Positions 57,701 to 64,000 of a stretch of DNA of 64,000 nucleotides are shown in pieces (the stretch's first letter is position 1; the number at the start of each line of letters is the position of its first letter). The position numbers and the translations under genes are program-made. The notes beneath the pieces were generated by a model, which did not search any database, was not told the origin of the DNA, and saw only the letters and a list, made by a program, of their open reading frames with translations. The stretch spans positions 1 to 64,000 of the forward strand of contig JAHEFF010000001.1 of NCBI GenBank assembly GCA_024640315.1, in the 5' to 3' direction. Origin of the DNA: Woeseiaceae bacterium. GTDB lineage: Bacteria > Pseudomonadota > Gammaproteobacteria > Steroidobacterales > Woeseiaceae.

Positions 57701-58285
57701 ATCATCGAAAAAGTCGATGCGCAGTGGTTGATCCGAACCCATTGGAAAAATGTCGAGCAAGGAGCCCCGGACAGCGAATTCACCATGTTCATCCACCTGG
57801 GGAACACGGAGGTATCCGCAGGCATTTAATGAGTCGATGAACTCCTGCCGATTCAGCGTTTGCCCCTCACTGAGTTGCAGGGTCCGTGCCGCAACGTAGT
57901 CGACCGGCGGCAGGCGCTGCAGCAGTGCCGGGCCTGACACAATAACGATGCCTCGCGTTTGTTGTGCCAGTGAGCCGAGCACACGAAGGCGTTGGGAAAC
58001 GATGTCCTGGTGTGGTGAGAAACTGTCGTAGGGCAAGGTTTCCCACTCGACAAAATGCTCGACCGGAAGATCGGGTCCTGCGAACCAGCGAGTTTCTGCC
58101 TCGAGCTGGTCTGCGTGGCGGGGATCGTTGGCAAGCAGGACGAGTGGCTTATCCAGATTTCGGGCCAGCTCGACGACTGACAGGGACGCGCTGGCGCCGA
58201 TCAGGCGGCCAAGGCCGGCACCGGTGGACGAGCCGCTCAGCAGACGATCGACAGTCGCCGGATTGAAGAGTAAATCATTCGGCAC
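54794..58285 (-). CDS. mfd: Mfd, transcription-repair coupling factor
   Basis: Mfd removes stalled RNA polymerase and recruits UvrA. The 1163-aa product starts at GTG 58285 (minus). Domains in order: a UvrB-like region (about 1-350), a CarD-like RNA-polymerase-interacting domain (about 490-560: LEPGSPVVHSEYGVGRYLGL), and the translocase with Walker A VVCGDVGFGKTEVALRASFAA near 650. The DEEH box in VIVDEEHRFGVRQKE near 750, TATPIPRTLNM and QLHQLRGRVGRSHHRAYAF follow, and then the C-terminal TRCF domain. Length matches E. coli (1148). Confidence 0.97.
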   Translation of the reverse strand: MPNDLLFNPATVDRLLSGSSTGAGLGRLIGASASLSVVELARNLDKPLVLLANDPRHADQLEAETRWFAGPDLPVEHFVEWETLPYDSFSPHQDIVSQRLRVLGSLAQQTRGIVIVSGPALLQRLPPVDYVAARTLQLSEGQTLNRQEFIDSLNACGYLRVPQVDEHGEFAVRGSLLDIFPMGSDQPLRIDFFDDELESLRCFDPDTQLSGDKVDSIRILPAREIPLDADDIRFFRHRYRERFEGRPSASRVYREVSDGIAHGGIEYYLPLFFESTANFVDYLPADSVILAPVDLRPVLEQTWLEIGERYELCRHDTERPILKPGESFSDVDEVTQKLSTFRQITYSGQSLAEDGTTVNMPTRLPPAIRIEARYEDAASSLMQFLDSFDGRVMFTADSPGRRESVFELLAGRGISVSRYDGWSSFVASEQRIGVAVAPIEDGVLLPENGLAIVSEHQLFGDKPRQRNRRRRAERDPETIIRQLNDLEPGSPVVHSEYGVGRYLGLTSLEVGGVGAEFLHLEYADGDKLYVPVHALDLISRYTGASPENAPLHRLGSDQWAKAKKRAIKRIRDVAAELLDVYARRAARPGHRFRWTESDYRAFEGGFPFELTDDQDRTIKEVLADLESDQPMDRVVCGDVGFGKTEVALRASFAAVHGGKQVAILVPTTLLAQQHGQTFRDRFADWPVRVEVLSRFCSAKQAKDIIAGLRSGSVDIVIGTHRLLQHTKDFKDVGLVIVDEEHRFGVRQKEAIKSLRSEIDILTLTATPIPRTLNMSLGGLREISLITTPPAERLSVRTFVSEWNDVVIREACLREIKRGGQVYFIHNRVEDIASMEQRIQRLVPEAKIRIGHGQMPERELEQVMLDFYHRRFNVLLCTTIVESGLDVPTANTIIINRADRFGLAQLHQLRGRVGRSHHRAYAFMVAPPRASMTADAIKRLEAIDSLEDLGSGFTLATHDLEIRGAGELLGETQSGQIQEIGFSLYMELLGRAVDALKRGEVADLDKPLNAGVEINLHVPALLPEDYVPDVHLRLILYKRIASARSRTELRDMQVELIDRFGLLPDPAKNHMRIAAIKLDAIALGIEKIDASDQGGYLVFGEQTRSDPVAIVKLVQNQGDIYRLSGAHRLQFRLDLTNPEKRFAQTEKLLETLAVNDVQSVDEAC

Positions 58286-58354
58286 GGGTAGTTTGACGCG
58301 CAGGGAAATTCGAGCCGTAAATTATGGCACAGACCGGCGACCACTTGCGCTCAA

Positions 58355-58383
58355 CAAAAAACGCGCGGCAGGGCCGCGCGTTT
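58355..58383 (-). terminator. Rho-independent terminator for the BamE-like gene
   Basis: Arms AAACGCGCGGC (58359-58369) and GCCGCGCGTTT (58373-58383) pair over 11 bp with a 3-base loop. Read on the minus strand the GC-rich stem is followed by a run of T (complement of AACAAAAA, 58353-58360). It lies between the stop of the gene at 58407-58688 and the mfd start. Confidence 0.9.
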
Positions 58384-58406
58384 CGAAAAACTGCAGAAAT
58401 TCCCGT

Positions 58407-58688
58407 TTACTTTGAAACGGCGTGGATTACCTTGTCAAATTCGAAGAAGACGACGAAATTTGCATATTCCCAACGGGTGATCGGTGGGTCGCCGATAGCC
58501 TCACGCGCAGACTGCGGCGCGCCGAAGTTCGCCTCAACGCTGGCCTGGGTCATGCCCCGAGTTGGCTTGCCCGGCTGTTCGAACGTTGATGACCGGTCAC
58601 CGGCGCTGACGTCGAGATTCTGAGCTCCTGCTCCCATCGCAAAAGCGAGGGAAAGAGCGAAAACGAATTTTGTAATGACCTTTGCCAT
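58407..58688 (-). CDS. Small secreted protein, BamE/SmpA-like
   Basis: The 93-aa product (ATG 58688, minus) has GGAGG five bases upstream. A signal peptide (FVFALSLAFAMGAGA, cleavage near AQ/NLD) is followed by KPTRGMTQASVEANFGAPQSAREAIGDPPITRWEYANFVVFFEFDKVIHAV. The TRGMTQ, VEANFGAP and RWEY pattern resembles the SmpA/OmlA fold of BamE-like proteins. There is no lipobox Cys, so it is not a lipoprotein. Such small conserved proteins are common in Gammaproteobacteria; the role is unknown. A strong terminator follows it. Confidence 0.75.
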   Translation of the reverse strand: MAKVITKFVFALSLAFAMGAGAQNLDVSAGDRSSTFEQPGKPTRGMTQASVEANFGAPQSAREAIGDPPITRWEYANFVVFFEFDKVIHAVSK

Positions 58689-58860
58689 CTGTGCCTCCGG
58701 AGCTAGTCCCTGGCGACTATAACACCGCCTACAGGGCCAAAAAACAGTTGATTTGACAGGATTTTTACACTTTCAGCCCGCAAATCACGCTGACCTGGTT
58801 CTCAATATTGTTTCGATCGCCAGATTGAACTCACGGTAGCGCCCGGAGCTGCAGGTCGGA

Positions 58861-58876
58861 TGTGATCGCAGTCACA
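58861..58876. promoter_or_regulatory. CRP/Vfr/Clp-type binding site upstream of lolC
   Basis: TGTGA-TCGCAG-TCACA has both half-sites of the CRP consensus TGTGA-N6-TCACA without a mismatch. It lies 70 bases before the lolC ATG in the 258-base gap between divergent genes. The same gap holds a 12-bp perfect palindrome TGGCAGCTGCCA at 58913-58924 and, for the minus-strand gene, a TATAGT -10-like box at 58721-58716 (minus). Confidence 0.6.
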
Positions 58877-58946
58877 GTTTTGCAGCCACGCCGTCCGTTG
58901 GGATAGCAGCAGTGGCAGCTGCCATTTATGTGGTTTAATTCGCCGC

Positions 58947-60191
58947 ATGATCAATGCTGCCGAACTCTTCGTCGGGCTCAGGTACCTGCGGGCCAAAAGA
59001 AAGACGAGGTTCGTATCCTTTATTACTTTCATCTCGCTGGCCGGCATTGCGCTGGGCGTTGCCGCGTTGATCGTCATTTTATCCGTCATGAACGGTTTCG
59101 AAGGGGAATTACGCGACCGCCTGCTGAGTATGACGGCGCATGGCTACGTAACAGGTGATGATGGTTCCCTGGGCGACTGGCGTCGGCTGCGAGATGATGT
59201 CAGTAATGACCCCGGGGTCGTTGCAGCGGCGCCGTTCGTGGAAATGGAGGGCATGATTCGAACCGGTCGGTCACTGACCGGCGTGATGGTGCATGGCATT
59301 CTTCCCGAGGCTGAGAAAGAGGTGTCTGGCAGGACCGTCAATTTTGTCGAAGGATCTCTCGATTTACTGGTGCCTGGCGAGCGCAGTATTGTGCTGGGAC
59401 GTTTCCTGGCGATCGACCTCGGCGTCCGGATCGGCGACGGCGTCGTGCTGCTCATTCCGCGACCTGTAGGCGATGGAACGCTCGAGCCTGTGCTTGAAAG
59501 ATTCGTGGTTCGGGGCGTGTTCGAAGCCGGAGTACAGGATCACGATGCAACGCTTGCTCTGGTACACATCGATGATGCAGCACGGCTGCTTTCCCTTCGA
59601 GACCGGGTCACCGCGATCCGGTTCCTCACCAGCGAGGTCATGTCGGCACCGGAAGTTTCTGGACGCCTCGCCGCTCGGCTTGGTGCAGGTTATGTGACGA
59701 GTGACTGGACGATCGAAAATGCAAGTTACTTTCGGGCTATTCGCCTGGAAAAAATGATGATGTCGTTGTTGTTGTCGCTGATCATCGGGGTCGCTGCATT
59801 CAATATTGTTGCGAGTCTCGTGATGGTCGTGACTGATAAAACCACCGATATCGCAATACTGCGAACGCTGGGTATGAGCCCGGCTGACGTCGTTCGAGTC
59901 TTTTTTATTCAAGGTGCGGTGATAGGCTGGCTCGGCGTTTTCCTCGGGGTGGCAGCGGGAGTTGTGCTGGCGATCAATGTGCCTGTCGTGGTGCCGTTTC
60001 TTGAACAGCTGTTTGGTTTTCAGATAATGCCGGGCGACGTCTATTACGTGACGGCAATTCCATCCGTACTCGAAGTGGAGGATGTGATGGTCATATCGGT
60101 TGCCGCTTTCGTGCTGACGTCGTTAGCGACGCTCTATCCTGCGCGTCGTGCTGCGCACGTCAATCCGGCTATCGCGCTGAGGTATGAATAG
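58947..60191 (+). CDS. lolC: LolC/LolE-family lipoprotein-releasing permease (first copy)
   Basis: LolC and LolE with the ATPase LolD lift lipoproteins out of the inner membrane to LolA. The 414-aa product has an N-terminal membrane segment (about 24-46: FVSFITFISLAGIALGVAALIVILSVMNGF), a large periplasmic MacB-like domain (about 48-265) and three C-terminal membrane segments around 275, 325 and 375. MSLLLSLIIGVAAFNIVASLVMVVTDKTTDIAILRTLGMSP is the conserved FtsX-type motif. Which of the two permeases is LolC and which LolE is assigned by order only. Confidence 0.9.
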   Translation: MINAAELFVGLRYLRAKRKTRFVSFITFISLAGIALGVAALIVILSVMNGFEGELRDRLLSMTAHGYVTGDDGSLGDWRRLRDDVSNDPGVVAAAPFVEMEGMIRTGRSLTGVMVHGILPEAEKEVSGRTVNFVEGSLDLLVPGERSIVLGRFLAIDLGVRIGDGVVLLIPRPVGDGTLEPVLERFVVRGVFEAGVQDHDATLALVHIDDAARLLSLRDRVTAIRFLTSEVMSAPEVSGRLAARLGAGYVTSDWTIENASYFRAIRLEKMMMSLLLSLIIGVAAFNIVASLVMVVTDKTTDIAILRTLGMSPADVVRVFFIQGAVIGWLGVFLGVAAGVVLAINVPVVVPFLEQLFGFQIMPGDVYYVTAIPSVLEVEDVMVISVAAFVLTSLATLYPARRAAHVNPAIALRYE

Positions 60192-60194
60192 GCA

Positions 60195-61442
60195 ATGACC
60201 AGCAGATACGAATACTGGATCGGACGCCGATATGTGAAGTCCCGCAGCGCCAATGGATTCATTTCGCTGATTTCGGCGATTTCCATGCTTGGAATAGCGA
60301 TTGCCGTGGCGGTTTTGATTGTCGTCTTGTCAGTTGTTAACGGGTTTGAACGAGAACTGCAGGACCGGCTTCTTGCGATGTCGGCGCATGCCAGCATCGA
60401 GAGTTCCGACGGCCGCTTGTCAGATTGGCAGGCATGGGTGGAAATTGCCGAGCGGCAGCCGGATGTGACAGCTGCGGCACCATTCGTCAATGGCCAGGGA
60501 CTCCTGGTATTTGGTAACAATCTGAGCGGCGCGGAATTACGTGGTATCGATCCGACCCTTGAAGCCAGAGTATCCGGGGTAGGAGGTACGGTGCTTGAGG
60601 GCGATCTGGAGAGCCTGACCGCCGGTCAGTTTAATATCGTGCTTGGGATAGAACTGGCGAAGGAGCTGCAGGCGTCAATAGGGGACAAGTTAACGTTGAC
60701 GCTTGCCGAAGGCACGGTTACGCCTGCCGGCTTGATGCCGCGCTACCGCCGATTCACCGTAAGCGGAATTTATCGCGTCGGGATGTACGAGTTCGATCGT
60801 CGCTTGGCGTTTGTCAATATCGAGGATTCCCAGAAACTGTTTCGAAAGGGTGACGACGTGAGCGGCATTCGCCTCGCGGTTGCCGATATCTTTAATGCGC
60901 CAAATACCGTTCGGGAAGCGGCACTCGCCGGAGGCGGCGGAGTGCTGGTTAGCGATTGGACTCGCCGACACGTCAATTTCTTTCGCTCAATTCAAATCAC
61001 GAAATCGATCCTGTTTGTGATTCTCCTGATGGTGATTGCTGTTGCGGCGTTCAATATCGTTTCGACGCTCGTAATGGTCGTCAGGGACAAGCAGGCCGAC
61101 ATCGCCATACTGCGCACGGCCGGTGCGACACCCGGCGATATATTGCGGGTATTTGTAACCCAAGGAACCGTGATCGGCGTACTGGGTACGTTTTCCGGCA
61201 TGGTTCTCGGTGTTTTGTTGTCATTGAATCTGGAAGGTATCGTTCATTTCATGGAAGCGAGTTTTGGCGTTAAATTCCTGGCGGCGGATGTGTATTTCAT
61301 CAGCGACTTGCCAGCTGACCTGAGAATTCCGGACGTTGTTCGGATTTGTTCCATCGCGCTCGTGCTTGCGCTGTTATCGACGCTTTACCCGGCATGGCGG
61401 GGCGCGAAGACTTCACCCGCGGAGGCACTTCGCTATGACTGA
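60195..61442 (+). CDS. lolE: LolC/LolE-family lipoprotein-releasing permease (second copy)
   Basis: The 415-aa product has the same layout as its neighbour: YWIGRRYVKSRSANGFISLISAISMLGIAIAVAVLIVVLSVVNGFERELQDR at the start, a periplasmic domain, and FVILLMVIAVAAFNIVSTLVMVVRDKQADIAILRTAGATPG near residue 275. LLSTLYPAWRGAKTSPAEALRYD ends it. It is three bases downstream of the first permease and overlaps lolD by eight bases. Both permeases precede the ATPase, unlike the C-D-E order of E. coli. Confidence 0.9.
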   Translation: MTSRYEYWIGRRYVKSRSANGFISLISAISMLGIAIAVAVLIVVLSVVNGFERELQDRLLAMSAHASIESSDGRLSDWQAWVEIAERQPDVTAAAPFVNGQGLLVFGNNLSGAELRGIDPTLEARVSGVGGTVLEGDLESLTAGQFNIVLGIELAKELQASIGDKLTLTLAEGTVTPAGLMPRYRRFTVSGIYRVGMYEFDRRLAFVNIEDSQKLFRKGDDVSGIRLAVADIFNAPNTVREAALAGGGGVLVSDWTRRHVNFFRSIQITKSILFVILLMVIAVAAFNIVSTLVMVVRDKQADIAILRTAGATPGDILRVFVTQGTVIGVLGTFSGMVLGVLLSLNLEGIVHFMEASFGVKFLAADVYFISDLPADLRIPDVVRICSIALVLALLSTLYPAWRGAKTSPAEALRYD

Positions 61443-62118
61443 TGCAGTGCTTGAGTGTCGCTCGGTTGTCAGGCGTTTTCGAGAGGGTGATTCCATGCTC
61501 GAGGTGCTGAGCGGAATCGATCTGGCGGTGAATGCGGCCGAGAGGCTGGCCATCATTGGTTCGTCCGGCTCGGGCAAGACAACCTTGCTGCAGATCATGG
61601 GTGGCCTCGATGATCCGACCTCGGGAGACGTCTTCGTCAATGGTCAGTCGATGGCCAATACCGATGAGAAAGCCAAGGCAGCACTGCGGAATCAGTACAT
61701 CGGCTTTGTTTACCAGTTCCATCATCTGCTTCCGGAGTTCACGGCGCAGGAAAACGTCGCGATGCCACTGATGATCCGCCGGGTGAAAAAAGACGACGCG
61801 CTTGGCCAGGCGGCGGAACTGCTGGACCGTGTTGGCCTGGGAAGCAGACTTGATCACAAACCTGGTGAATTGTCTGGAGGCGAGCGGCAGCGGGCAGCGG
61901 TTGCCCGGGCGTTGATCACCCGTCCCAAGCTGGTATTGGCGGACGAGCCGACGGGTAACCTTGACGCAGGGAATGGCGAGCATGTCTTACGGCTGATGCT
62001 TGAACTGAACAACGAGTTGCAGACCAGCCTGGTCGTCGTGACACACGATCATTCCATTGCCAGGCAAATGGACCGCATTCTCGTTCTCGAGAACGGCCTG
62101 CTCAAGAACGCAGACTAG
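61435..62118 (+). CDS. lolD: LolD, lipoprotein-releasing ABC transporter ATPase
   Basis: LolD powers the Lol release complex. I chose the ATG at 61435 (227 aa); the frame is open upstream inside lolE. Walker A is IIGSSGSGKTTLLQ near residue 42, the Q-loop YQFHHLLPEFTAQENVAMP, the ABC signature LSGGERQRAAVARAL near 145 and Walker B KLVLADEPTGNLD near 162. The H-loop is VVTHDHS near 202. MGGLDDPTSGDVFVNG is typical of LolD. Length matches E. coli (233). Confidence 0.96.
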   Translation: MTDAVLECRSVVRRFREGDSMLEVLSGIDLAVNAAERLAIIGSSGSGKTTLLQIMGGLDDPTSGDVFVNGQSMANTDEKAKAALRNQYIGFVYQFHHLLPEFTAQENVAMPLMIRRVKKDDALGQAAELLDRVGLGSRLDHKPGELSGGERQRAAVARALITRPKLVLADEPTGNLDAGNGEHVLRLMLELNNELQTSLVVVTHDHSIARQMDRILVLENGLLKNAD

Positions 62119-62139
62119 CGGACTGCTTGCAGCAAGCTG

Positions 62140-62658
62140 TTAGTCCTGGCGCCTTGCTCGCCGTTCTGCCTGGTAATCAGAGATGGACGATCGCCAGAGA
62201 AGATCCAGCCCGATATAGCCCAGCAAAGAAAGGATCGCGCCCAGCAGGACACACCCGAGCAGCATCGGCTGCCAGATGTAAGCAAATCTCTCTCCCAGCC
62301 ACGCGAATGACATTTCGAATTCGAAGTCCTGTGGCGGCAAGCCCAGGAGCACGCGTCCGACCTCGAAACCAGCGTAGAACATCGGACCCATCGTAACCGG
62401 GTTGCACACCCAGACACTCGCTGCTGCGACGGGAATGTTGACTCTCAGCGCAAGCGCCAGGAGAGCGGCGGTCAGCATGTGGGCGGGAAAGGGCAGGTAA
62501 GCGACGAACAGACCCAGCGCAAAGGCAGGCACCACGGTGCGGCGGCGGATCCCCCAGAGTTGCGGATCGTGCAGCAGATGATCAAAGGGTTCCAGCCACC
62601 ACTTTCCCCGAAGATGTTCGCGTTTCAGGGCAAATTTTCTAAAAAAGCGTCTTGGCAT
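62140..62658 (-). CDS. DUF2062 membrane protein
   Basis: The 172-aa product (ATG 62658, minus) has basic residues at the start (PRRFFRKFALKREHLRGKWW), then RRTVVPAFALGLFVAYLPFPAHMLTAALLALALRVNIPVAAASVWVCNPVTMGPMFYAGFEVGRVLLG, the DUF2062 core. There are three or four hydrophobic segments. The motif NPVT is the family hallmark. Function is unknown; it stands between lolD and comEC in several Gammaproteobacteria. It is convergent with lolD (21 bases apart). Confidence 0.88.
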   Translation of the reverse strand: MPRRFFRKFALKREHLRGKWWLEPFDHLLHDPQLWGIRRRTVVPAFALGLFVAYLPFPAHMLTAALLALALRVNIPVAAASVWVCNPVTMGPMFYAGFEVGRVLLGLPPQDFEFEMSFAWLGERFAYIWQPMLLGCVLLGAILSLLGYIGLDLLWRSSISDYQAERRARRQD

Positions 62659-62736
62659 GTCTGCGTGGAGTCGTTTCCATGGATGGAGCGGAATTCGTGA
62701 ACGGCATCATAACGACAAACCGCACGGAAGCGGAAA

Positions 62737-64000
62737 ATGATGATCAACTGCCTTTGCCTGCTGGCCGGCGCCTATTCCCTCGAGTTGTTTCAGCAGTTGC
62801 CTTCGGCGAATGACTTCTTCGCCATTTTCCTCGTCGTGGCCATGCTTGGTTACCGGGCGCGAACATGGGCACCGCTTTCTGCTTTTGCCGGACTTGTCGT
62901 TATGGCGCTCGCGGCCCATAGCCAAATAAGCAATCGGCTCGACAGCGATTTGCATGGCGAGCAGCTGATTCTGAATGTGCGAATCGGCGATTTCCCTGAA
63001 CGAAACGGGGATTCGCTGCGGCTTATTGTTCGCCCGCTTGGGCAGCATGCATTGCCGGAAAAAATCCGCCTGACCTGGTTGCGAACTGAGGCGCAGCCAA
63101 AAATTGGCGAGGTGTGGCACCTGAGCGTTCGACTCCGGCGTCCGCGAGGATATGCGAATCCAGGTGGTTTCGACTACGAGGGCTGGTTGTTCCGGCAACG
63201 AATTGGGGCAACGGGATACGTCGTCGCGGAAGAGCACAACTACCAGCTAAAAGGAGAATCGGGTGCAAGAATCAATCGTTTGCGCCATCAGGTTGTAGAA
63301 AGGATTTCCGCTATCGTCCCCCGGGATGACGCAGGGGCTGTCCTGATGGCGATTGCCGTAGGTGCTCGTCACGCGATCAGCAGAGAACAATGGGACTTGT
63401 ATGCCGCAACCGGCACCAGCCACCTGATGGCGATTTCGGGTTTGCATATCGGTCTGGCGGGAGGTGGCGCATATCTGATTTGCTGGGCGATTTTCGCACC
63501 GTTCTTCAAACGCAGGAATCTTCGGGACACAGCCATAGTTGGCGCGATTATCGCGGCAGGTGCCTATGCAACGGTATCGGGATTTGCAGTGCCGGCACAA
63601 CGCGCGATGTTGATGGCAATCATTGCAGGTTTTGCCCTCATATTTCGACGTAAAGTTGCGCCGTCCGAACTACTCGGCATAACGGCAACCCTGGTCTTCC
63701 TCGCCGAACCGCTGGCCATTCTTGCACCGGGTTTCAAGCTGTCTTTTGCGGCGGTCGCCATTCTGTTCTTTGTCGCCAGGCAACACGTCAGCATCGATGG
63801 CAACCATTTTCAGCGCCTCCCCTGCATAGTGCTGACTAACGGCAAGCGCCTGCTGCTCTTGCAGCTGGCATTGCTCACCGGCCTGTTTCCGCTGTCGGTA
63901 ATGGTTTTCGAACGATTTACGCTGGTCGCGCCGGCAGCCAACCTGGTGGTAATGCCCGTATTCAATTTCGTCACCGTGCCGCTGTCACTCGCGGGCATGG
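62737..64000 (+). CDS. comEC: ComEC/Rec2 DNA uptake channel (partial, N-terminal part)
   Basis: The reading frame from ATG 62737 stays open to the window end (421 codons). ComEC is the inner membrane channel for transforming DNA. Membrane segments open the protein, then a DUF4131/OB-fold-type region (about 70-200: LNVRIGDFPERNGDSLRLIVRP, GGFDYEGWLFRQRIGATGYV). The competence domain has TGTSHLMAISGLHIGLAGGGAYL near residue 225 and VPAQRAMLMAIIAG near 285. The metallo-beta-lactamase domain would lie downstream. Two adjacent ATG codons (62737 and 62740) are possible starts; AAGCGGAA precedes them. Confidence 0.93.
   Translation, partial: MMINCLCLLAGAYSLELFQQLPSANDFFAIFLVVAMLGYRARTWAPLSAFAGLVVMALAAHSQISNRLDSDLHGEQLILNVRIGDFPERNGDSLRLIVRPLGQHALPEKIRLTWLRTEAQPKIGEVWHLSVRLRRPRGYANPGGFDYEGWLFRQRIGATGYVVAEEHNYQLKGESGARINRLRHQVVERISAIVPRDDAGAVLMAIAVGARHAISREQWDLYAATGTSHLMAISGLHIGLAGGGAYLICWAIFAPFFKRRNLRDTAIVGAIIAAGAYATVSGFAVPAQRAMLMAIIAGFALIFRRKVAPSELLGITATLVFLAEPLAILAPGFKLSFAAVAILFFVARQHVSIDGNHFQRLPCIVLTNGKRLLLLQLALLTGLFPLSVMVFERFTLVAPAANLVVMPVFNFVTVPLSLAGM

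Overview
The window is a housekeeping stretch from a gammaproteobacterium. I see no phage, transposon, CRISPR array, plasmid, tRNA or rRNA gene in it. The gene neighbourhoods rseP-bamA-skp-lpxD-fabZ-lpxA-lpxB-rnhB-dnaE-accA-tilS-pyrG-kdsA-eno-ftsB, surE-pcm-nlpD-rpoS, rpoE-rseABC-lepAB-rnc-era-recO-pdxJ-acpS and lolCED-comEC are typical of Gammaproteobacteria. An RpfE-like gene beside recJ, YqaA between pcm and nlpD, and an aquificid-like metal-type KdsA suggest a deep-branching lineage of the Chromatiales, Xanthomonadales or Woeseiales kind. That placement is inference; the sequence does not fix genus or species. Coding density is very high, most genes are on the plus strand, many overlap by 1 to 14 bases, and no gene-free gap exceeds about 260 bases.

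Region 1 (1-17861) is envelope biogenesis followed by replication and central metabolism. It runs from the RseP C-terminus through BamA, Skp, four lipid A genes (lpxD, fabZ, lpxA, lpxB), RNase HII, DNA polymerase III alpha, carboxyltransferase alpha, TilS, CTP synthase, KDO-8-P synthase, enolase and FtsB. Region 2 (17848-28656) is TruD, a VanZ-like fusion, a small unrecognised cysteine-containing protein, a TolB/TPR membrane protein, Smr, SurE, Pcm, YqaA, NlpD, RpoS, an Mth938-like protein and an RpfE-like protein. The ispD and ispF genes, common between ftsB and truD or surE elsewhere, are absent here. Region 3 (28649-34017) is RecJ, PrfB with its programmed frameshift, LysS and a CPBP-family membrane protein.

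Region 4 (34177-39104) is a succinate dehydrogenase locus, sdhCDAB, with an SDHAF4-type factor upstream and SdhE downstream. A compact YgfZ is divergent from it, and a YgfX/CptA-like protein follows sdhE. Region 5 (39225-53879) starts with a convincing sigma-E-type promoter in front of rpoE-rseA-rseB-rseC. It continues with a glutaredoxin-like gene, lepA, lepB, a DUF4845 protein, rnc, era, recO, pdxJ, acpS, a DEDDy exonuclease, rlmD, nagZ, a methylthioinosine phosphorylase-like gene and a degenerate GGDEF protein. Region 6 (53872-64000) has csiV-like, mfd and a BamE-like small protein on the minus strand. Then come lolC-lolE-lolD, a DUF2062 protein, and comEC running off the end.

I did not find a clearly undescribed system. 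The best leads are non-coding: a perfect CRP-type half-site pair upstream of lolCED, a 218-base leader with four successive inverted repeats before pyrG, an inverted repeat ending exactly at the nagZ start codon, and an inverted repeat plus a TATAAT box before rnc. Among proteins they are the compact YgfZ back to back with the SDH assembly gene, the degenerate GGDEF protein, the VanZ fusion and the unknown protein at 20040-20495.
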